Under the pieces are notes generated by a model. The model made no database searches, was not told the origin of the DNA, and was given only the letters and a program-made list of their open reading frames with translations. Source: Sipunculus nudus (lineage: Eukaryota; Annelida; Sipuncula; Golfingiida; Sipunculidae). From it: a stretch of DNA of 64,000 bases. The position numbers and the translations under genes are program-made. The stretch lies in contig CM049316.1 of the NCBI GenBank assembly GCA_026874595.1, positions 72,633,176-72,697,175 on the forward strand, in the 5' to 3' direction. Below, one piece after another: positions 57,081 through 64,000 of this stretch (position 1 is the first letter of the stretch; each line of letters opens with the position of its first letter).

Positions 57081-57320
57081 GAATTATTATTTTGAGAAAG
57101 TGCATATTTTACCCCTTATATTTTGGTATTGCCCATGGAGTGAGACATATATCTGTTATGCCTTTCTAGTTACTTATTAATTTGCTTATCTTTGTTTCTT
57201 TCAGAGATAACCAAGACCGCATATCCCATCAACAATCATTCTGCATTAATGGACAGTAGGCAATTACCGACATCAGAGTTCCTGTCACCAGTCTGTCTGG
57301 AACAATGGACTGTTCCAACG
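57081..57320. other. Spacer before the satellite
   Basis: Nothing recognised. Confidence 0.4.
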
Positions 57321-58015
57321 CCAGAAAATAGTTATTATAGGTAGGTAGCGATACAGGCAGGTAGTTATTATTGTTGTTAGTGATACAACTATGATATTAT
57401 TACAGGTAGGTAGTGATACAGGCAGGCAGTTATTATAAGTAGATCGTGATACAGGCATGAAATTGAAGTTATTATGGGTAGGTAGTGATACAAGTATGAT
57501 ATTATTATAGGCAGTTAGTGATAGAGGCAAGTTATTTTTTATTATAGATAGATAGGTAGTGATAAAGACAGAGGTAGTTATCATAGATATGTAGTGACAC
57601 AGGCAAGTAATTATTATATATCAGAAGTGACACAGGCAGGTAGTTACTATACGTAGATAGTGATATAGGCAGGGAATTATTATTGGTAGGTTGTGATACA
57701 ACCAGGATGCTATAAGAAGGCAGTCATACAGGCAGATGTAGTCATTATAGGTAGGTAGTGAGACAGGCAAGTAGTCATATTTATTGTAGGTTGCTAGTAA
57801 TACTGGCAGGAAGTTATACAGGCAGATTGTTATAATATGGAAGTAGTTATACAGGTAGGTAGACAGGGTAGTTTGAATGAAAAAAAAATCAGGTGACTTA
57901 GCATTTAGAACAGACGGGAATAGATTTATATTATGAGAGGCAGTAAAGTAGTAATCAAAGGTATTGATATAGGCAGGTAATACTATAGGTAGGTAGTGAT
58001 ACAGAGAGGGAATTG

Positions 58016-58524
58016 TTGTCCCCCGCTCCACGGATGCGTTGGACATTGATTTAGGTTTGTCTGTCTGTCTGTTGTGAGTCTGTCTATCCTTCCGTCAGGT
58101 ATTTTTCGTTTCCGTGCGATAACCTTCCTAAATTTTATCCGATTTCATTCAAATTTGGATCAGTGATTGCTCCCATGCATTCTTCGGTAGGGATTGGTTT
58201 TTGAGTGTGTATCTGAAAAAATTTTTTCTCCAGCTCAAAAACAAAATAAAAAAAAATTTGGTCAAATTTCTCAGTGTTTTTAGTTTTTATGTTCGCTCTT
58301 AGATGTCTCCACATGTCACAGTGGATTTTGGTCTATTTCTCAATGTTTTTTTAGTTTTTATGTTCCCCTACAGATTTCTTCACATGTCATAGTGCATCTG
58401 TTTTGAGTTTTTCTAAGTTGTGCCCTCAAGATTTACTCAACATATCATCAGTTTGGTTGCTTATCAAGCATGAAAGACAAAAAGAACACAAAGCGGGGGA
58501 CATTAATTCCACAAATTTGCTTGT
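58016..58524. mobile_element. ~0.5-kb insertion inside the satellite
   Basis: The satellite stops at about 58015 and resumes at about 58525. The insert begins TGTCCCCCGCT (58017-58027) and has AGCGGGGGACA (58492-58502) near its right end, an exact 11-bp inverted repeat. It contains GTCTGTCTGTCTGTTG and two similar half-units (TTTTTAGTTTTTATGTTC twice). No coding frame is seen. It is a non-autonomous element of unknown family. Confidence 0.7.
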
Positions 58525-59588
58525 TATAGTTAGGTCGTGATAAAAGCAGATATTTATAGTTAAATAATTATACAAGTATAATATTATAATAGGTAAGAGT
58601 GATACAGGCAGGTAGTTATTATTCTAGACAAGCAGTGGTACAGGCAGGTAGTAATTATAGGTAGGTAGTAATAGAGGCAACTTGTTTTTATTATAGATAA
58701 AAGGTGAGAGGCAAATTATTTTTATTATAGATAGGTAGTGATATAGACAGAGGTAGTTAATATAAGGAGGAAGTTATACAGACAGGTGGATATAGTTCTA
58801 GATAGGTAGAGATACAGGCAGGTAGTTCTCACAGGCAAGTAGTGTTACAGGTTGAGGTAGGTTTTGATATAGGCAGATGTAGACATAATAGGTAGGTAGT
58901 TATACAGGCAGGTAGTTATTATAGGTAGTGATACAACCAGGTATTTATGGTTAGGTTGTGATACAAGTATGATATTATAATAGGTAGGTAGTGTTAAAGG
59001 CAGGTAGTTGTTATTCTAGATAGGTAGTGGTTCAGGCAAGTAGTAATTATAGAGGGGTAGTGATAGAGGCAAGTAGTTTCTATTATAGATAGGAAGTGAT
59101 AGAGGCAAATCATTTTGATTATAGATAGGTAGTGATATAGATTGGTGGATATTTTTTTTGATAGATTATGATAAAGGCAGGTATTTATTACAGGTAGGTA
59201 GTGATACAGTAAGTACTCATTATTATAGATAGGTAGTGATATAGACAAGAGGTAGTTGTTATAGGTAGTCTGTGATACAGGCAGGTAATTATTATTCTAG
59301 ATAGGTAGTGGTACAGTCAGGTAGTTATTTTAGATAAGAAGTGATACAGGCAGGTAGCGATTATAGGTAGGTAGTGATACAAGTAGGGAATTATTATTGG
59401 TAGGTAGTGATAGAACCAGGTTGCTTGAAAAGTAGGCAGTCATACAGGCAGATGTAGTCACTATAGGTAGGTAGTGAGACACGGAGGTAGTTATTATTAT
59501 TATAGATTGCTAGTGATACTGGCCGGAGGTGATACAGGCACAGGTAGTTGAATTTAGTTGGTAGTTATACAGGTAGGTAGACAGGGTA

Positions 59589-59633
59589 GTTTGAAAAAAA
59601 AAAAACAAAAAAAAAAAAACAAAAAAAAAAAAC
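59589..59633. repeat. Poly-A/AAAC tract in the satellite
   Basis: Three runs of 12-13 A separated by C. At the matching positions in the other large repeats (57880 and 61559) there is a much shorter A run, so this tract expanded locally. Confidence 0.8.
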
Positions 59634-62199
59634 AGGTGACTTAGCCTTTAGAACAGGCTGTCATAGGTAATTAGTAAAGGTAGGTAGTGATTCAAACAGG
59701 TAGTTATAGGTAGGTAGTGATACAGACATGAAATTATTATATGTTGTTAGAAATGCAGGCTGAGGTAGTTATAATATAAGGAGGTAGTGATACAATCAGG
59801 TGAATATTATAGGCAGGTAGGGATACAGGCCAGTAGTTAATTTAGATAGGCAGTGATACAGGCAGGTAGATGTTACAGGTAGGCAGTGATTCAGTCAGGT
59901 AGTAATTATAGGTAGGTTGCGATACATGGATGAAGTTACTTGGTAGGTAGTTATACAGGGAGAGGTAGGTAATATAGGTAGGTAGTGATAAAGGCAAGTT
60001 ATTTTTATTAGTTATTAGATAGGTAGTGAAAGAGACAGAGGTAGTTACAATACATGGATAGCTAGTGATACATGGATGAAGTTATTAGGTAGGTAGTGAT
60101 ACAGGCAAGTACTCATTATTATAGGCAGGTAGTTATTAATGGTAGGTAGTGAAACAGCCAGGTAATTATTATTCTAGATAGGTAGTGATACAGGCAGGTA
60201 GTTATTACAGGTAGGTAGTTATAAAGGAGGAGGTAGTTATTATAGATAGGTAGTAATATAGGCAAACAATTGTTATTATAGATGGGAAGTGATATAGACA
60301 GAGGTAGTTACAATTGGTAGTTAGTGATACAGGCTATAATTATTATTCTAGATAGGTAATGATAAAGGGAGGTATTTATTAGAGGTAGGTACTGATACAG
60401 GAAAGTAATTTTTATTAAAGATAGGTTGTGTAACTGACAGAGTTAGTTATTACAGGTAGGCAGTGATACAAGCAGGTAGTTATTATAGATAGGTATTGAT
60501 GCAAGAATAATGTTATTTTGCGTAGGTAGTGATAGAACCAGGTAATTATTATAGGTTAGTAGTGATACAGGCAGGTAGTTTTTGTAGGTAGGTAGTGGTA
60601 CAGGAAGGGATTTATTATAGGTATTTAGTGATACAACCAGGTAGCTATAGGTAGGTTGTGATACAGGCAGGTATTTATTTTTGGTAAGTAGTCTTACAGG
60701 TAGAGGTAGTTTTTTATACAGGCAGTTGTGGACATTATAGGTAGGTAGTGATACAAACAGGTAGTTATTATAGGTAGGTAGTGATATAATCATGTAATGA
60801 CTAAAGACAGGTAGGGATACAGGCAGGTAGTTATTAAAGATGGGTAGTGATACAGGCAGGTAGTGATACAACAAGGTAGTTATAGGTAGGTTGTGATACA
60901 GGCAGGTATTTATTATAGGTAAGTAGTGATACAGGTAGAGGTAGGTATTGATACAGGCAGATTTAGACATTATAGGTAGATAGTGACACAGGCAGGTCTT
61001 TATTATAGGGAGTACTGATAAAGGCAGGTCCTTTTTATAGGTAGTTAGTGATACAGGCAGGTAGTTATTATAGTAAGGTAGTGATACAACCAGGTATTTA
61101 TGGTTTCATGTTGATACAAGTATAATATTATAAAGAGAAGGTAGTGGTACAGGCAGGTAGTAATTAGAGGTAGGTAGTGATACAGGCATGTAATTTTTAT
61201 TATAGATAGGCAGTGAAAAAGAGTCAGTTATTACAGGTAGGTAGTGATAAAAGCAAGTAGTTATTGTTGATAGGTAATACAAGCATGAAGTTATTTTAGG
61301 TAGGTAGTGATACAACCAGGTAGTTATCATAAGTAAGTTGTGATACATGCAAGTAATTATTATAGATAAAAAGTGACACAGGCAGGTAGTTATTATAGGT
61401 AGATAGTGATGATGGCAGGGAATTATTATTGGTAGGTATTGATACAACCAGATAGCTTTAAATAGGCAGGCATACATAGAAGCAGGTAATGATACAAGCA
61501 GAAGAAGTTATAATATGTAGGTAGTTATACATGTAGGTAGACAGGGTAGTTCATATGAATAAAAACAGGTAACTTAGATAGCCTTCATAACAGGCAGTCA
61601 TAGATTCATATTTTGACATGCAGCCAAGCAGTAATCAAAGGTAGTGATATAGGCTGGTAATTATTATAGGTAGGTAGTGATACAACCAGGTAATTAAAAA
61701 AAGGTAGTGATACAGGCATGAATTTATTATATGCAGTTAGAAATACAGGCTTAGGTGGCTATTATAGGGAGGTAGTGATACAATCAGGTAATGATTATAG
61801 GCAGGTAGGGATACAGGCAGGTAGTTAATAAAGATAGGTAGTGATACAGGCAGGTAGTTATTACAGGTAGGTAGTGATAAAATCAGGGTGTAATTATAGG
61901 TAGGTAGTTATACATTGTTGAAGTTATTAGGTAGGTAGTTATACAGGGAGAGGTAGTTATTATAGATAGGTAGTGATAGAGGCAGGTAATTATTATTCAG
62001 TGTAGGTAGTGGTATAGGCAGGTAGTTATTTTAGGTAGGGAGTGATAAAACCAGGTAATTATTATTAGTAGGTACTGATACAGGCAGGTAGGTATTGCAG
62101 ATATTTAGTTATACAGCAAAGCAATTATTATTGGTATTTAGTGATACAACAAGGTAGTTATAGGTAGGTTGTGATACAGGCATAAAGTTATTATAGGTA

Positions 62200-64000
62200 A
62201 GTTGTTATACTGGTAGAGGTAGGTTTTGATACTAGTTATAGGTAGGTTGTGATACAGGCATAAAGTTATTATAGGTAAGTTGTTATACTGGTAGAGGTAG
62301 GTTTTGATACAGGCAGATGTAGACTTTAAAGGTAGATAGTGACACAGGCAGGTAGTTATTATAGCTCAGTAGTGACACAGGCAGGTAGTTATTATAGATA
62401 GGTAGTGATATGATCAGGTAATGATTATAGGCAGGTAAGTATACAGGCAGGTAGTTATTATAGATAGGTACTAGTGATAGAGGAAGGTAGTGATACAGGA
62501 AGGTAGTTGTTACAGGTAGGTAGTGATACAGGCAGGTTGTTATCACAGGTAGGTAGTGATACAAGTAGGTAGTGATACAGGCAGGTAGTAATCATAGGTA
62601 GGTAGTGATACAGGCAGGTAGTAATTATAGGTAGGTAGTGATAGATGCAAGTTATTTGATTAGAGATTGGTATTGATATAGAGAGAGGTAGTTATTATAA
62701 TGAGTAAATGATAGAGGCAGGTAGTTATTTTTCTCGATTAGTAGCTATACAGGCAGGTAGTTCTTACAGGTAGGTAGTGATACAAGCAAGTAAACATTAT
62801 TGATAGGCAATGAAACAAGCATGAAGTTATTATAGGTAGGTAGTGATACAACCAGGTAGTTAACATAGGTAATCATTGATACAGGCAAGTAATTATTATA
62901 GATAAGAAGTGATACAGGCATGTAGTTATTATTGGTAGATAGTGATGATAGCAGGGAATTATTATTGGTAGGTATTGAAACAACCAGGTAGCCAAGCAGG
63001 CATACAGTAAGATGTAGTCATTATAGGTAGGTAGTGACACAACAAGGTAGTTATAAGTAGGTTGTTATACAGGTAGAGGTAGGTTTTGATACAGGCAGAT
63101 GTAGACATTAAAGGTAGAGAGTGACACAGGCAGTTAATTATTATAGGTATTTAGTGATACAGGAAGGTAGTTATTATATGAAGGCAGTGATACAGGTAGG
63201 TAGTTATTATAGATAGGTAGTGATATAATCAGGTAATGATTATAGGCAGGTAGGTATACAGGCAGGAAGTTATTATAGATAGGTACTAGTGATACAGGCA
63301 GGTAGTGATACAGGAAGGTAGTTGTTACAGGTAGGTAGTGATACAGGCAGGTTGTTATTACAGGTAGGTAGTGATACAAGCAGGTAGTGATACAGGCAGG
63401 TAGTAATTATAGGTAGGTAGTGATACAGGCAGGTAGTACTTATAGGTAGGTAGTGATAGATGAAAGTTATTTTGATTAGAGATAGGTAGTGATATAGAGA
63501 GAGGTAGTTATTAAAGGGAGTAAATGATAGAGGCAGGTAGTTATTATTCTCGATTGGTAGCTATACAGGCAGGTAGTTATCACAGGTAGGTAGTGATACA
63601 AGCAAGTAGTTATTATTGATAGGTAATGATACAAGCATGAAGTTATTATAGATAGGTAGTGATACAACCAGGTAGTTAACATAGGTAATCATTGATACAG
63701 GCAAGTAATTATTATAGATAAGAAGTGATACAGGCATGTAGTTATTATTGGTAGATAGTGATGATGGCAGGGAATTATTATTGGTAGGTATTGAAACAAC
63801 CAGGTAGCCAAGCAGGCATACAGTAAGATGTAGTCATTATAGGTAGGTAGTGACACAACAAGGTAGTTATAAGTAGGTTGCTATACAGGTAGAGGTAGGT
63901 TTTGATACAGGCAGATGTAGACATTAAAGGTAGATAGTGACACAGGCAGTTAATTATTATAGGTATTTAGTGATACAGGAAGGTAGTTATTATGTGAAGG
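62200..64000. repeat. 815-bp higher-order satellite repeats
   Basis: Landmark pairs give the period: ATAGGTACTAGTGAT at 62464 and 63279 (815); AAGTAATTATTATAG at 62887 and 63703 (816); GTTTTGATACAGGC at 62301, 63083 and 63899 (782 and 816, where the first unit lacks one monomer). The last two units are nearly identical in the stretches compared (one difference in about 115 bp at 62887/63703). Confidence 0.85.

Larger units (their letters stand above)
57321..64000. repeat. 33-bp satellite array with higher-order repeats
   Basis: The monomer is approximately AGGTAGGTAGTGATACAGGC followed by AGGTAGTTATTAT, 33-34 bp, repeated more than 150 times and running past the window end. Plus-strand TAG triplets close every plus frame. 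On minus the unit reads as an 11-residue repeat (YNNYLPVSLPT), giving frames up to 175 codons at 60970-60443. This follows from the period and is not taken as coding. Longer repeats are superimposed: about 815 bp from 62.2 kb onward, and an older 1.7-2.0-kb layout marked by GGTAGACAGGGTAGTT at about 57855, 59571 and 61534. Confidence 0.95.

Noticed and set aside
57321-64000. Regular 33-bp repeats resembling a CRISPR array, or a long gene on minus
   Set aside because: Monomers are contiguous with no unique spacers and no cas genes, in a eukaryotic context. Open frames follow from a 33-bp period and TAG-rich plus strand.
1-64000. rRNA, snRNA, histone cluster, riboswitch, operon or ribosome-binding-site features
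   Set aside because: No matching sequence was seen by eye, and bacterial-type signals do not apply to this eukaryotic DNA.

Overview
The window is eukaryotic, most likely from a marine invertebrate and probably a mollusc such as a bivalve. It is AT-rich, carries GT-AG splice signals and tRNA-like Pol III modules, and is packed with DNA transposons, MITE-like elements, LINE fragments, mini- and microsatellites and a long satellite array. The taxon is inferred from the style of the repeats; nothing in the sequence names it. No complete host gene is visible. Most longer open frames lie in repeats or dead transposons.

Layout. 1-9 kb: AT-rich unique DNA, a pogo/Tigger-like non-autonomous element (3.9-5.2 kb) and a tRNA-derived SINE (7.0 kb). 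9.4-12.4 kb: tandem repeats (a ~335-bp trimer, a 24-bp minisatellite, a 44-bp repeat) and diverged GGTGGCGCCACC modules. 14.3-15.5 kb: a dead LINE on the minus strand. 16.5 and 25.2 kb: two near-identical 389-bp repeats. 18.1-24.1 kb: a ~6-kb element bounded by inverted TTGG/CCAA-rich ends. It holds two exon-like fragments and a nested 1.56-kb transposon (19.6-21.2 kb) that carries a broken SAP-like/SWIM/YqaJ nuclease gene.

26.9-40.7 kb: a modular repeat of 279-bp units centred on the palindrome GGTGGCGCCACC occurs twice in direct orientation and once, more diverged, inverted. The two direct copies flank a dead KDZ/HMGXB3-like transposase gene (29.5-32.5 kb). 42.7-45.1 kb: a 2.4-kb transposon with GC-rich terminal inverted repeats (TIRs) and one exon-like frame. 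45.8-46.5 kb: a 5'-truncated LINE. 46.7-50.1 kb: inverted arms containing a 163-bp MITE with a 5-bp target duplication and a second, hairpin-forming MITE. 51.6-52.6 kb: the best host-gene evidence, namely CCAAT/E2F/E-box sites and an NRF1/CCAAT promoter just upstream of an 84-bp minus-strand first coding exon. 56.3-57.1 kb: AGGTCA-rich tandem repeats. 57.3-64.0 kb: a 33-bp satellite with higher-order repeats that runs off the window.

The genes do not form a working pathway. They are remnants of at least three unrelated self-replicating systems (a YqaJ/SWIM element, a KDZ-type transposase and LINE reverse transcriptases) plus many non-autonomous followers, nested in one another. All translations and alignments were done by eye, so identities are approximate unless a count is given.
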